A DNA stretch of 64,000 nt from Fidelibacterota bacterium (GCA_019654715.1 BPEH01000001.1:48781-112780), one strand, 5' to 3'. Shown: positions 46,141-56,096, numbered from the stretch's first letter. Numbers and translations: made by a program. Notes: generated from the letters alone by a model not told the origin.

Positions 46141-47215
46141 TATGATAAATATGTCCCTTCTTTGTAAAACGGAAGCTTTGTTTTATGGAATCAAAGAAAT
46201 TATCACGAATTTTTATTTTGAAACACTTTAATTCTTCGGCCCCGGGTAAATCTATATAAGCTAAAGCAATACCTAAATTTAATGATGGAGACATTCCTCC
46301 ACTCGTTACAAACCCAATTTCTTCTTGTTCTAAATTAAAAATTTTATATCCACTTCTTGGAATTGCACGATCTTTTAATATCAAAGGAACTAATTTTCGA
46401 TTATTTGTAATACTATTTAGTTTATTTGAACCAATAAACTCTGTATCCAGCTTAGTAATCCATGATAAACCTGCTTCTATTGGATTTATTGATTCATCTA
46501 ACTCATGACCATACAATGCATAACCCATTTCAAGTCGCAAGGAATCTCTGCACCCTAATCCTACCGGTTTTAAATCTTTTGAAGATGATAGCAATCTTTC
46601 CCCCAATGATACAATGATATTATTTGGACAATATATCTCAAAACCCAATTCTCCTGAATATCCCGTTCGGGCAATCACAATTCCATCTTCATTTGGAAGC
46701 AATGTTTCATAATAATTAAGCGAATCAATATCAGGAAAAAAAGACAACAAAACTTGTCTAGAAAGTGGTCCTTGGATAGCTAATAAGCTCATCTTATCAG
46801 ATATATTTTTTAGTTCTACTTTATCCATCAAATTTTTCTTAAGCCAATTGAAAATTTTCTCAGTATTGGGAGCGTTGACAACCAACATGTAATAACTAGA
46901 TAAATTATATATTACAAAATCATCTAAGATACCGCCATCTTCATTGCAAATTGCAGTATATTGTGCTTTACCAACTTTTAACGATTCAATATCATTTGTA
47001 GTAACTTTCTGTAGAAACCGTTTAGCATTCTCTCCCTTTATAATAAATTCACCCATATGGCTCACATCAAAGAGACCAACCTTTGTTCTTACATGTTTAT
47101 GTTCTTCTATAATCCCAGAATATTGTAAAGGCATTAAGAAACCAGAGAATGGAATTAATTTTGCACCCATCTCTTCATGGTTATTGTATAGTGGAGTTTT
47201 ATAGAAATCAGTCAT
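46133..47215 (-). CDS. gcvT: Aminomethyltransferase, glycine cleavage T protein
   Basis: 360 residues, intact. Signature parts are FDVSHMGEFIIKG, LQKVTTNDIESLKVGKAQYT and ARTGYSGELGFEIY, with CRDSLRLEMGYALYGHELDE toward the second half. It transfers the methylene group from the H protein to tetrahydrofolate. The other glycine-cleavage genes are not in the window. It sits between ruvA and ftsK with four-base overlaps, an unexpected place for it. Confidence 0.96.
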   Translation of the reverse strand: MTDFYKTPLYNNHEEMGAKLIPFSGFLMPLQYSGIIEEHKHVRTKVGLFDVSHMGEFIIKGENAKRFLQKVTTNDIESLKVGKAQYTAICNEDGGILDDFVIYNLSSYYMLVVNAPNTEKIFNWLKKNLMDKVELKNISDKMSLLAIQGPLSRQVLLSFFPDIDSLNYYETLLPNEDGIVIARTGYSGELGFEIYCPNNIIVSLGERLLSSSKDLKPVGLGCRDSLRLEMGYALYGHELDESINPIEAGLSWITKLDTEFIGSNKLNSITNNRKLVPLILKDRAIPRSGYKIFNLEQEEIGFVTSGGMSPSLNLGIALAYIDLPGAEELKCFKIKIRDNFFDSIKQSFRFTKKGHIYHNE

Positions 47216-47805
47216 CTTATAGTGCTTAAAATCTTCTTTATTACATCTTCAATATTACCTTCAAAACTATTGGATTCATTTAGTTTTTTTATTGATTTAT
47301 CAATTTGAGATTTTTTATATCCTAATGAGGACAAAGCAGTATAAATGTCATCTACGTTAAAATTAATTTTTGAAGTATCCAAAGCACGCTTAGAGGAACT
47401 GTCAGTAGTAATCTTCTCTTTTATCTCAACAACAATTCTTTTCGCTGTTTTTGGACCTATTCCAGGAATAAGACTTAACGATTTAATGTCTTCAGTAATA
47501 ATATTTTCTTTAAAATTTTGGACAGAAACATTTGACAATAAATTAATCGCTGTTCTTGGACCTATTCCAGACACTGAAATAAGCTGAATAAATAGATCTC
47601 TTCTATCTTTGCTTAGGAAACCATATAGTTCCATTAAATTTTCTCTAACATTAAGATAAGTTAAAACATCAATCTTCTTCCCAACTGATGGTAGTTTTTC
47701 ATAATCTCTGATACAAATAGATATATTAAACACAAAACCATTAAGCTTTATAAAAAGATTGGTAGGTTCTTTTTTTTCTATTATGCCATGTATTGAATCA
47801 ATCAT
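47212..47805 (-). CDS. ruvA: Holliday junction helicase subunit RuvA
   Basis: 197 residues, intact. The N-terminal OB domain begins MIDSIHGII. Two helix-hairpin-helix motifs are seen in ISVSGIGPRTAINLLS and LIPGIGPKTAKRIVVEIK. Domain III at the end contacts RuvB, which is not in the window. It overlaps ruvC by four bases. Confidence 0.96.
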   Translation of the reverse strand: MIDSIHGIIEKKEPTNLFIKLNGFVFNISICIRDYEKLPSVGKKIDVLTYLNVRENLMELYGFLSKDRRDLFIQLISVSGIGPRTAINLLSNVSVQNFKENIITEDIKSLSLIPGIGPKTAKRIVVEIKEKITTDSSSKRALDTSKINFNVDDIYTALSSLGYKKSQIDKSIKKLNESNSFEGNIEDVIKKILSTIR

Positions 47806-48272
47806 ATTTTATTTGCTCCACACCATGCTACTGCTATAGCATCTGATATATCATTACGTTTTAACATTTTGTCATCTAATTTAAAAATTTTTTTAACCAT
47901 AAATTCAACTTGTTCTTTAGATGCAGACCCATTTCCAACTATTGATTGTTTAATCTCTCTAGGAGTATAATCTACCATATCAACACCATATTTCTCAGAA
48001 GATAACATAATTGAACTTTTTGCCTGCCCGAGCTTAATAGCAGATTGAACATTTTTACCATAAAAAACATTTTCGATAACTACTAAGTTAGGATTGAAAT
48101 CTTCTATTAGCTTATTTGCTTCTAAAAAAATAGTAAAAAGCCTTTCTGACAACGATTTATTTCTTTTAGGACTAATTAATCCACACTGGACAAGGTTAAT
48201 ATTATTACCTTCCTTGTTTAGTACTGCATAACCTGTATGACTTAATCCAGGATCAAACCCTATAATAACCAT
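47802..48272 (-). CDS. ruvC: Holliday junction resolvase RuvC
   Basis: 156 residues, intact. RNase H-like fold with catalytic acids: Asp7 in IGFDPGLSHTGYAVL, Glu in VVIENVFYGKN, and Asp residues near the end in RNDISDAIAVAWCGA. The DNA-binding helix holds KQSIVGNGSASKEQV. It resolves Holliday junctions on the RuvAB complex. Confidence 0.96.
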   Translation of the reverse strand: MVIIGFDPGLSHTGYAVLNKEGNNINLVQCGLISPKRNKSLSERLFTIFLEANKLIEDFNPNLVVIENVFYGKNVQSAIKLGQAKSSIMLSSEKYGVDMVDYTPREIKQSIVGNGSASKEQVEFMVKKIFKLDDKMLKRNDISDAIAVAWCGANKI

Positions 48273-49000
48273 TAATTTTTCTCTACTCTATAATTCGAAT
48301 AAACATTTTGGATATCTTCTAAATCTTCCAAAGAATCAATAAGTTTATTAATTGTTAAAAAATTTTCTTCTGATACTTCAACAAAATTTTTTGGCAATAA
48401 TTCAATAAAAGAAGAGTCAATTTCCAAACTATTTTCTTCAATTAATTCAATTTTTTCATAAAGCATATCATGATCAAAAAATATTTTAAAATACTTGTCT
48501 TCTAACTTGAAATCTACTGCGTCCACTTCAATAGATAAATTTAATGCTTCTTCTTCTGTCATGTTAGAATCTTCTATTAAAACAATACCTATTTTTTCAA
48601 AATTCCATGCTACACTTCCATTTTGCCCTAGAGATCCTCCAAATTTAGATAAAGCATGTCTTATTTCTGCTACAGTTCTATTTTTATTATCGGTAATTGT
48701 CTCAATAAAAATTGCCACACCATTTGGACCATAACCTTCATATGAAACTTCTTCATAAACGGTATTCTCTAGTTCTCCAGTACCTTTTTTAATCGCTTTA
48801 TCAATATTCGCATTTGGCATATTTATTGATTTTGCCTTCTTAATTGCTTGTCTTAATCTTGCATTTGTATCAACATCGCTTCCAAATAATCTAGCTGAAA
48901 TAGTAATTTCTCTACCCATAGATGAAAATAATTTTCCCCTTTTTTGATCAAGAACACCTTTCTTTCTTTTGATTGTTGACCATTTACTGTGTCCAGACAT
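48272..49000 (-). CDS. yebC: YebC/PmpR-family regulator (TACO1 type)
   Basis: 242 residues, intact, beginning MSGHSKWSTIKRKKGVLDQKR, the family signature. The middle has KNRTVAEIRHALSKFGGSLG. Members were named transcription regulators, and recent work links the family to relief of ribosome stalling. It is next to ruvC as in many bacteria. Confidence 0.95.
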   Translation of the reverse strand: MSGHSKWSTIKRKKGVLDQKRGKLFSSMGREITISARLFGSDVDTNARLRQAIKKAKSINMPNANIDKAIKKGTGELENTVYEEVSYEGYGPNGVAIFIETITDNKNRTVAEIRHALSKFGGSLGQNGSVAWNFEKIGIVLIEDSNMTEEEALNLSIEVDAVDFKLEDKYFKIFFDHDMLYEKIELIEENSLEIDSSFIELLPKNFVEVSEENFLTINKLIDSLEDLEDIQNVYSNYRVEKN

Positions 49001-49419
49001 TAAGAGTCCAACTCAATTAAAGTAGGTATAACCCATGAAGACCTATATCCTAGCCGGACAATTTTAGCACGATATAACTCAGCTTTTTTTCTACTGGAGA
49101 AATTCCCGATTCTCAATTTATAATTTGGTAATTCGAATTGGATATAAATTTTTTCTTTAATAACACTCTCAAGCTTTTGCTTTGCTAAAACCAAATCTTC
49201 TTGATTTTCTGAAATCATAACTTGAATTCGATATCCTTGGACTAAATTCCCAGTATTTAGCATATCAGAATAATCAACATCTTTATCTTCAACAAAATTA
49301 GGGAGCACTACCTCGGGCAATGTTGGTTTTCTATCAACAAAATCTCCTGGAGAAATAAAATCAGAATCAACTTGACCATAAATTGTACTTAATAATAATA
49401 GAATAATTATTCTTCTCAT
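49000..49419 (-). CDS. Secreted SPOR-domain protein
   Basis: 139 residues. An N-terminal signal of about 15 residues (ends in TIYGQ) is followed by a short spacer and a SPOR-like domain (GYRIQVMISENQEDLVLAKQKL to KLRIGNFSSRKKAELYRAKI). SPOR domains bind denuded peptidoglycan at the division site. It follows batE and overlaps yebC by one base. The function is inferred from the domain only. Confidence 0.8.
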   Translation of the reverse strand: MRRIIILLLLSTIYGQVDSDFISPGDFVDRKPTLPEVVLPNFVEDKDVDYSDMLNTGNLVQGYRIQVMISENQEDLVLAKQKLESVIKEKIYIQFELPNYKLRIGNFSSRKKAELYRAKIVRLGYRSSWVIPTLIELDS

Positions 49420-49421
49420 AA

Positions 49422-50177
49422 TTAGTCTAAAGTTCTCACATCTTTAATTTTAATCCAACCTTTTCTTCCGTCAAGAACAGAAATCTCAATCCATTTGTCA
49501 GTACTTTGAGCAACATTAGTTTTATTGCCTGAAAAGAGAGTGAAAGTTTTTATGTTTTCATTAGCATACGGTGCAGAATAAACATCAGCACTTTCTGATA
49601 CAATAATTGCAAACTGATTATTTTTAAGCCAAAAAAATTTGTTAACTGACATTATAAGACCCACAAAGAATAAAAATAAAAAGATATAGTACATTAATCT
49701 ATTCAATGGAATAGGTCTAATCCTGGATAATAGAAAAAATATTGATGATAAGAAAATCGAAATAGATGTAAAAAAAATAAAATTATTATAAGTAAAACTA
49801 CTAAAAAAGATATTAATCAAGTGTAAAATTGAAGATTCTGGAGGCTCAATAAGATTTGCTATCTTTCTTTTCGTAAGATCCAGATTATATATAATATCGC
49901 TATTTCTAGGTGATAAATTAAACGCCATTTCATAAGACCATCGAGCATTACCATAATCTTCGAGATTATAATATGAATTACCGAGATTAAAGTATAAATC
50001 TGCATGATATAATCCTTGATCTATGATGTCTTCGTAACTCTTAATAGCATTAGCAAAATCTTTGTTGTTATAATAATTATTTCCTTTAACAAAAAGTGAA
50101 TCAGGGTTCTGACAAAACAATAAAGAACTAGTAAATAAAATAATTTTTATTTCTTTAAACATATTCATTAATCTCAC
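49422..50177 (-). CDS. batE: BatE-like TPR/SH3 membrane protein
   Basis: 251 residues. A signal segment near residues 9-22, two TPR units (NNKDFANAIKSYEDIIDQGL; YNLEDYGNARWSYEMAFNL), two membrane segments around residues 125-175 and a C-terminal bacterial SH3-like domain (ESADVYSAPYANEN to DGRKGWIKIKDV). This layout is that of BatE in Bacteroidetes. It is the last gene of the bat cluster and overlaps batD. Confidence 0.85.
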   Translation of the reverse strand: MRLMNMFKEIKIILFTSSLLFCQNPDSLFVKGNNYYNNKDFANAIKSYEDIIDQGLYHADLYFNLGNSYYNLEDYGNARWSYEMAFNLSPRNSDIIYNLDLTKRKIANLIEPPESSILHLINIFFSSFTYNNFIFFTSISIFLSSIFFLLSRIRPIPLNRLMYYIFLFLFFVGLIMSVNKFFWLKNNQFAIIVSESADVYSAPYANENIKTFTLFSGNKTNVAQSTDKWIEISVLDGRKGWIKIKDVRTLD

Positions 50178-51861
50178 TTAATAGTTTAATAGTCTTATTT
50201 TTTATCTTATTGTTTTTCTTGCTAGATAATTCTGTATAATTGTATTTATTACATTGATCTAGAATTTCTTTTAACACAACTAAATCTTTCGATTTAATTT
50301 TATCTTTCAGTTGTTCTTTCAAAGCTAAATAATCAACATTAACTGAATCAATCAGAGCTTTATCAAAGAAAAACTGATTAATAACATGTAAACAATCGCT
50401 ATAGACATCTTTAGAAGAAGATAATACATTTATAGAATTTGAAAGTGCAGATCTACTTTTGAATTTGACCGATTGAATATCAATAAAAGAAGAAAACTTT
50501 GAACTAAAAAATGGTGACAAAAATAATACTAATGAAAGAAGCAAGATTGAAATATATCCAATATAAAATTTGTCAGAATTTTCTTTCTTCCAACTAGGCA
50601 TATTTAACTTAATATATCTGATTTCTTTACTCGAAGAAAAATTTTCATTTGTTTTATTGTATTCCGTATCAAGAGTCTTAATAACACTAAATTTAATTGG
50701 ACTTGTTTTAATCTTCTTCCATGAATTTATACCTGTATGAAAGAAAGGAAATTCGACAGACTTAATAGTATAATTCCCTGATTTTCTTGGTATTAAATTA
50801 TATTCCCATATAATTGATCCTGAAACTCGATCAGATATATCTCTATCTTTTTTAATCTCTCCTTCAAATATATCAAAATTATCTGGAAAGTCTATTTCAG
50901 GTCTTCCAATATTGTCTAAATTACCCTCTCCTGCTAATTCTAGATAAAATGTAACTGGGGTTCCATTCTCCACGTTTAAAGAAGATAGCGATGAATTAAT
51001 TTCAAAAATACCTACAGCTCCAGTAAAATTATCGGGCTGACTCTTAAGGTTCTCTACTTTAATTGTTTTTTTATCTGAGACGAGAATTCTTGCTTTAGTT
51101 TTTTGCGAAAATGTATCAAAAAAAGGATCATCCCAGAATAATCTCTTAAATGAAGGATCTTTTTCCTTTGTCTCTACTTTCATTATCATTGGTTCCAAGT
51201 CAAATACTCCATCAGATAATGGAAATAAAGCAACTTCATACAACTTAAGAGATTTGTATTTGTAATTATCAATAACTACATCATCCCAGCTATCAGGATC
51301 TATTTGAGTACCAGAAGGATCATAGAGTTTCTCCACCCAAAAACCTTCGAACTCTGGAAATTCTGTTTCTATAACCCTTGAAGCCATTCTAGTAAAAAAA
51401 ATATATTTAATAGTTATTTGTTCACCAATCTTTACATTTGAATTACTGAGTTCTACTTTTAAGAACATATCATTAGTATTTGTATTAGATATTTGTTCGG
51501 AAACGCTAATTGTAATATCTTCTGTTAAGTATATCTTCTTACCAACCTTAACCTCTAGATTTGGTATTTTTATCTTACCTGTTTTTTTTGGAATAATTCT
51601 CCATGATATTGATCGAGAACTAGATTTTTTTCCATTAATAAATTTATACTCACTACCAATATTTGGACCTGAAATAATAGAAAAATAATCTAACATTGGC
51701 GCAAAATTGACTTCTGGATTAGTATCAATATCTTCTAATTTAATAATAAAATCTAAAGATTCATTGAGACTGACATTTTTATTACTAACGATTGTTTCAA
51801 TATTCTGACATAGCAAAAAAGAAAAAAATAAGAAAAGTGATAGTAGTTTTTTCATTACCAA
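50155..51861 (-). CDS. batD: BatD-like protein (aerotolerance)
   Basis: 568 residues. A signal peptide, then a repeated beta-rich extracytoplasmic part with DUF-BatD features such as SISWRIIPKKTGKIKIPNLEVKVG (in part) and GEGNLDNIGRPEIDFPDNF, then a membrane segment near residue 430 and a cytoplasmic tail. BatD works with BatA, B, C and E in oxygen tolerance of Bacteroides fragilis and Leptospira-type bacteria; the exact biochemistry is unsettled. Confidence 0.88.
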   Translation of the reverse strand: MVMKKLLSLFLFFSFLLCQNIETIVSNKNVSLNESLDFIIKLEDIDTNPEVNFAPMLDYFSIISGPNIGSEYKFINGKKSSSRSISWRIIPKKTGKIKIPNLEVKVGKKIYLTEDITISVSEQISNTNTNDMFLKVELSNSNVKIGEQITIKYIFFTRMASRVIETEFPEFEGFWVEKLYDPSGTQIDPDSWDDVVIDNYKYKSLKLYEVALFPLSDGVFDLEPMIMKVETKEKDPSFKRLFWDDPFFDTFSQKTKARILVSDKKTIKVENLKSQPDNFTGAVGIFEINSSLSSLNVENGTPVTFYLELAGEGNLDNIGRPEIDFPDNFDIFEGEIKKDRDISDRVSGSIIWEYNLIPRKSGNYTIKSVEFPFFHTGINSWKKIKTSPIKFSVIKTLDTEYNKTNENFSSSKEIRYIKLNMPSWKKENSDKFYIGYISILLLSLVLFLSPFFSSKFSSFIDIQSVKFKSRSALSNSINVLSSSKDVYSDCLHVINQFFFDKALIDSVNVDYLALKEQLKDKIKSKDLVVLKEILDQCNKYNYTELSSKKNNKIKNKTIKLLSEINEYV

Positions 51862-52568
51862 TCCTTATTTGATTCTTGAGAATAATTCTTTTCTTTTCTT
51901 TTTTTATTTACTTTTTCATTTTCTTTGAGTGCATTCAAGATATTTTCAGCACTTTGATTTGATTGCATTTGCTTATTTTGATTATTTCCAACTTGAGGAG
52001 ATTCATTTTGAGGATCTTCATTATTATTATTCTCTGAATTATTTTCTTTATCGTTTTCGTTTTCGTTTTGATTTTTGTTTTGGTCAGAATTGTTATTATC
52101 GCTTTTGTCTTCCTCATTATCTTTAGAATCTTGATTTTGATCTTGTTGTTTTTCCATATTCTTATTTTTTTTAATCTTATTTTTCACGAATTCATAGTTT
52201 TTTCTTGCATCAGAGTCGTTAGGGTTTTTTAGCAATGTATTCTTATAGGCCTCTAGGCTTTTATCTAGTTGTTCACCCCTGTACAATACATTTCCATAGT
52301 TATAACTTAAGTCAGATGAAAAATCTAATGAATCATGATAAGCTTGTTGAAAAATTGAACCTGCTTCTGAAATACTATCCATATTGGAATAAATAGTCCC
52401 TATATTGTATAGAATATCCTCTCTGGAGATGTCATCATTGCCCAATTGAATCAATGCTTGATAATATTCTAATGCAGATTCAATCTCTCCATCTTTATAC
52501 AACTTATAACCGACATCTTGAGATATTAAACAAGTTGAAAGAATTGTTAATATAAATAATATTTTCAT
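51855..52568 (-). CDS. batC: BatC-like TPR protein with low-complexity tail
   Basis: 237 residues. A signal peptide (about 16 residues), TPR units (YKDGEIESALEYYQALIQLG; RGEQLDKSLEAYKNTLLKN), then a long stretch of Asn, Gln, Glu, Asp and Lys (about residues 128-210) and a short basic end. The repeat-rich tail seems disordered. It lies between batB and batD with overlaps on both sides. Confidence 0.85.
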   Translation of the reverse strand: MKILFILTILSTCLISQDVGYKLYKDGEIESALEYYQALIQLGNDDISREDILYNIGTIYSNMDSISEAGSIFQQAYHDSLDFSSDLSYNYGNVLYRGEQLDKSLEAYKNTLLKNPNDSDARKNYEFVKNKIKKNKNMEKQQDQNQDSKDNEEDKSDNNNSDQNKNQNENENDKENNSENNNNEDPQNESPQVGNNQNKQMQSNQSAENILNALKENEKVNKKRKEKNYSQESNKDW

Positions 52569-53566
52569 ACTCTTCTGTTTCCTGTTGGTAAAATATAACT
52601 AACAAAAAGAAAAAGAATGGCAAAAAACAGAGTATATTGATACTTATAATCATAATCAGAAAATTCATATGAATTAATTAATGATTCCTCTCCAGTACTG
52701 ATAATATTGACTATAGGATCACTTATAGATTCATTGTTTGAAACCCTTAAAAAAGATCCTTTACCGATTTCTGACACTTTCATTAAAAAGTCTTCATTCA
52801 ATTTTGTCATTACAAGATTACCTGAACTATCTTTTAGAAATACATTTTCTTTTTCTGTAATTACAGGTATTAATGAGCCTTTAGTGCTCCCAACTCCAAT
52901 TACATGGATTCTCACATCATCAGGTAAATTAGATTCTATCATATTAAGCGAATCATTGCTATGGTCCTCTCCATCAGAGAAAAGAAATACCATTTTTTCT
53001 TGCTTATCTTCTTCAGAAAATGAAGAAACAGAGGTCTCTAATGCTTGAGCAATAGCAGTTCCTTTTGAAGAAATCATATTGGTATCAATACTCTTAACAA
53101 ATAATTTTGCTGCATCGTAATCCATGGTTAATGGTAGATAAAGAAAGTTTGATCCAGAAAAAACTACAATTCCTAATCTGTCTCCCGATAATTGATTAAT
53201 AACCTTATTGATCTCAAACTTTACTTTATTAATTCGTGATGGTTTGATATCTTCAGCATCCATGCTTCTAGATACATCTACACAAAACATAATATCAATA
53301 CCTTTTCTTTCAATTTGTTTGACTGTAGTGCCTGTTTTTAGCCCAGCAATTGACAATACCAATACAAACAATGATAGATAGATTAATATCTTTTTAAGTC
53401 TAATAAATTGAAAATTACCATAAGCAAAAAGATCTTTCGCAAATTCAGGATTGAAATTATTCTCACCAAAAATTGAATTTGATTTATTAGCATAGAAACG
53501 AAAAACCAATAAAATCAAAACAAACAATAGTAATACCAATGACAAAGTTATGTTCTCAAAAATCAT
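52565..53566 (-). CDS. batB: BatB-like von Willebrand factor A membrane protein
   Basis: 333 residues. Two N-terminal membrane segments, a VWA domain with the metal-ion site DVSRSM (Asp97, Ser99, Ser101) and FLFSDGEDHS, and a C-terminal membrane segment. VWA proteins of this type bind partner proteins through a Mg ion. It overlaps batA and batC by four bases each, implying coupled translation. Confidence 0.93.
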   Translation of the reverse strand: MIFENITLSLVLLLFVLILLVFRFYANKSNSIFGENNFNPEFAKDLFAYGNFQFIRLKKILIYLSLFVLVLSIAGLKTGTTVKQIERKGIDIMFCVDVSRSMDAEDIKPSRINKVKFEINKVINQLSGDRLGIVVFSGSNFLYLPLTMDYDAAKLFVKSIDTNMISSKGTAIAQALETSVSSFSEEDKQEKMVFLFSDGEDHSNDSLNMIESNLPDDVRIHVIGVGSTKGSLIPVITEKENVFLKDSSGNLVMTKLNEDFLMKVSEIGKGSFLRVSNNESISDPIVNIISTGEESLINSYEFSDYDYKYQYTLFFAILFLFVSYILPTGNRRV

Positions 53567-54531
53567 ATTATTCTTCTAAAATAAATTATACTTAGTAACT
53601 CATAAAACAATAATATTACAAACCCAATACACAGGAAATACAAATAGACTTCTCTATATTGAACAAAGTAGTCCACTGTAATCTCAGATTTTTCAAGATC
53701 ATTAATCTCTTGATAAACATCTGACAAACTTTCTTTATCAATTGCTCTAAAATATTTTCCACCCGTTTCTACAGCAATTTTCTTAAGTGTATCTTCATCG
53801 ATTTCATTTCTAATATACCCTCGATCAGGAATATAGGTAACAGCCTGTCTTGTCCCTGCACCAATAGTATAAATTCTAATATTATATTCATTTGCCATTT
53901 TAGCAGCTGATATTGGATCTATTGCACCAGAATTATTGCTACCATCTGATAACAGTATTATTACTTTACTTTTAGAATCGTTAGCACGTAACCTATTAAT
54001 TGCATTTGCAATAGCTATTCCGATTGCTGTACCATCATACTTTCGTTCAATAACTGTTACTTCGGTTAACAAATTATTTAAGACACTATAATCAACAGTT
54101 AATGGACATTGTATGAATGTTTCTTTCCCAAATACAAGAAGACCGATTCTATCTCCATTTCTATTCTTAATAAAATCTTGAGCTGCTTGTTTTACAGCTT
54201 CTAGTCGATTCGGTTTGAAATCTTCTGCCAACATACTACTACTTGTATCTAGAACCAAAATAATATCTACCACATCTACTGTAACTAATTTGTCAGCACT
54301 AGATATTCTTGGTCGCGCCAAAGCAATAATTAAGAGTGATAGGGCAATAAAAAACAAACTATTTAATACAAAGATTTTTAAAGAAGCTCCTTTATTAAAA
54401 AATAATTTTAGATTTTCTGTATTGGAAACTTGTAATGAGGCATTTCTCTTAGAAAAAAATACTATTCTAGATAGCACTAGAAATACTAGTAGAACTAGTA
54501 AGTATAAAAAGTTCGGATTTAAAAATTCCAT
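53563..54531 (-). CDS. batA: BatA-like von Willebrand factor A membrane protein
   Basis: 322 residues. Two N-terminal membrane segments, a VWA domain with metal-ion site DTSSSM (Asp95, Ser97, Ser99), ILLSDGSNNSG and a C-terminal membrane segment. It is a paralogue of batB next to it. In other bacteria a MoxR AAA+ ATPase precedes batA; here gatA precedes it and no MoxR is in the window. Confidence 0.93.
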   Translation of the reverse strand: MEFLNPNFLYLLVLLVFLVLSRIVFFSKRNASLQVSNTENLKLFFNKGASLKIFVLNSLFFIALSLLIIALARPRISSADKLVTVDVVDIILVLDTSSSMLAEDFKPNRLEAVKQAAQDFIKNRNGDRIGLLVFGKETFIQCPLTVDYSVLNNLLTEVTVIERKYDGTAIGIAIANAINRLRANDSKSKVIILLSDGSNNSGAIDPISAAKMANEYNIRIYTIGAGTRQAVTYIPDRGYIRNEIDEDTLKKIAVETGGKYFRAIDKESLSDVYQEINDLEKSEITVDYFVQYREVYLYFLCIGFVILLFYELLSIIYFRRII

Positions 54532-54536
54532 CTCTA

Positions 54537-55895
54537 TTATTCAAACAGCTTTGCTCTCTCTAATGAATGCGCAAAACGAAACAAAGTTTCCTCTTTAAAA
54601 GAATCTCCAACAATTTGAAATCCGATGGGCAAATTTTTCTTTGTCTCTCCTCCAGGAATATTTAAAGATGGAGAACCAATTAGATTAACTGGAACAGTAA
54701 ACATATCAGAAAGATACATTTTCATTGGATCATCTAAGTTAGCTTTTAGATGAAAAGATGGAGAAGCAGTGGTTGGAATAAATATACAATCAAGTTTTGA
54801 AAATAATTTATTGTATTCCTCTTTGATTAGCCTTCTTACTTTTAAGGCCTTAGAATAATATGCATCATAGTACCCAGATGACAAAATGTAGGTTCCAGTG
54901 ATTATCCTTCTTTTGACTTCAGGACCAAACCCTTTTGATCGTGACTGAGTATATGTTGTATCCAAATTACTAGCTTTTTCTCTAGAACCATATCTTATAC
55001 CATCAAATCGAGACAAATTTGAAGATGCTTCAGCCATCGTTAATATATAATATGTAGCAATACAGTATTCAAAATATGGCAATTCAATTTCAACAAGATT
55101 TACCTTATTTTTTCTGAGAAAATCTAGAATAATGTCATAATTCTCAACAATTTCATTATCTACATCGGATAAAACTTCTCTTTTTAATATACCTACATTT
55201 TTAGGAAGACCATGTTGATGGTAATATTTCTTATTTAAAACTTTTTCTTTTGATGATGTGGCATCTTTTGAATCAAAACCGGCTATAACACTAAAAACAT
55301 CGACCATATCACTGATATTCTTTGACAATATACCTATTGTGTCGAATGATGATGCATGAGAAACCAAACCATATCTTGAAACTCTACCATATGTTGGTTT
55401 TAAACCATAAATACCACAAAATGCGGCCGGTTGTCTTACCGAACCGCCTGTATCAGACCCTAAAGCAATATCACAGAGGCCTTCTGATACAGCTGCAGCT
55501 GATCCACCGCTTGAACCTCCTGCAACCCTTTTTAAATCATATGGATTCTTGACAGAACCATACAATGAATATTCGGATGATGATCCCATTGCAAATTCAT
55601 CCATATTGGTTTGTCCAGTAATCGCAGCGCTAGCATCATTCAAACGATCTATAACTGTTGCATTATAAGGAGATTTATAAGATTTTAATAAATTTGATGC
55701 ACATGTTAATTCTTCATCTTTAATTGCGATATTATCTTTTATTAGAATGCTTTTTCCATAGAGAGAACCATCAGAAGAAAATTTTTGAGATAAAACTTTG
55801 TCAAACCTTGTTCTTACTACAGAATTAGTATTGCTAGCAGCAATTTTCTTCTTTTCAGAAGAAAATTTCTTCTTTAAAGAATTAGATGAAGACAT
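54537..55895 (-). CDS. gatA: Aspartyl/glutamyl-tRNA amidotransferase subunit A
   Basis: 452 residues, intact. The amidase triad can be placed by spacing: Lys53 (LIKDNIA), cis-Ser128 (GGSSGGSAAA) and nucleophile Ser152 (GSDTGGSVRQPA). It releases ammonia from glutamine so that GatB can convert Glu-tRNA(Gln) to Gln-tRNA(Gln). gatB and gatC are not in the window. It starts six bases after tatA. Confidence 0.95.
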   Translation of the reverse strand: MSSSNSLKKKFSSEKKKIAASNTNSVVRTRFDKVLSQKFSSDGSLYGKSILIKDNIAIKDEELTCASNLLKSYKSPYNATVIDRLNDASAAITGQTNMDEFAMGSSSEYSLYGSVKNPYDLKRVAGGSSGGSAAAVSEGLCDIALGSDTGGSVRQPAAFCGIYGLKPTYGRVSRYGLVSHASSFDTIGILSKNISDMVDVFSVIAGFDSKDATSSKEKVLNKKYYHQHGLPKNVGILKREVLSDVDNEIVENYDIILDFLRKNKVNLVEIELPYFEYCIATYYILTMAEASSNLSRFDGIRYGSREKASNLDTTYTQSRSKGFGPEVKRRIITGTYILSSGYYDAYYSKALKVRRLIKEEYNKLFSKLDCIFIPTTASPSFHLKANLDDPMKMYLSDMFTVPVNLIGSPSLNIPGGETKKNLPIGFQIVGDSFKEETLFRFAHSLERAKLFE

Positions 55896-55901
55896 CTATA
55901 A

Positions 55902-56078
55902 TTATTCTTCAGAATTTTCAGACTTTTTTATTTCTTCCTTGGTCTCATCTATTGCACCACGAAATTCCCTTAGTGCTTTAGCAAAACCTCTTGCTAAACC
56001 AGGTAACCTCTTACCTCCGAAGAGAAGCAATGCAAGAAGAAATATTAATACTAATTGCCATGGACCTAAACTACCCAT
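55902..56078 (-). CDS. tatA: Twin-arginine translocase subunit TatA
   Basis: 58 residues. An N-terminal membrane helix (QLVLIFLLALLLFGGKRLPGL in part), the FG-xLP hinge and the amphipathic helix ARGFAKALREFRGAI, then a short charged tail, as in TatA/TatE. tatC is not in the window. It lies between the DUF4321 gene and gatA. Confidence 0.92.
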   Translation of the reverse strand: MGSLGPWQLVLIFLLALLLFGGKRLPGLARGFAKALREFRGAIDETKEEIKKSENSEE

Positions 56079-56096
56079 AAAAATTCTCCTTTATAT

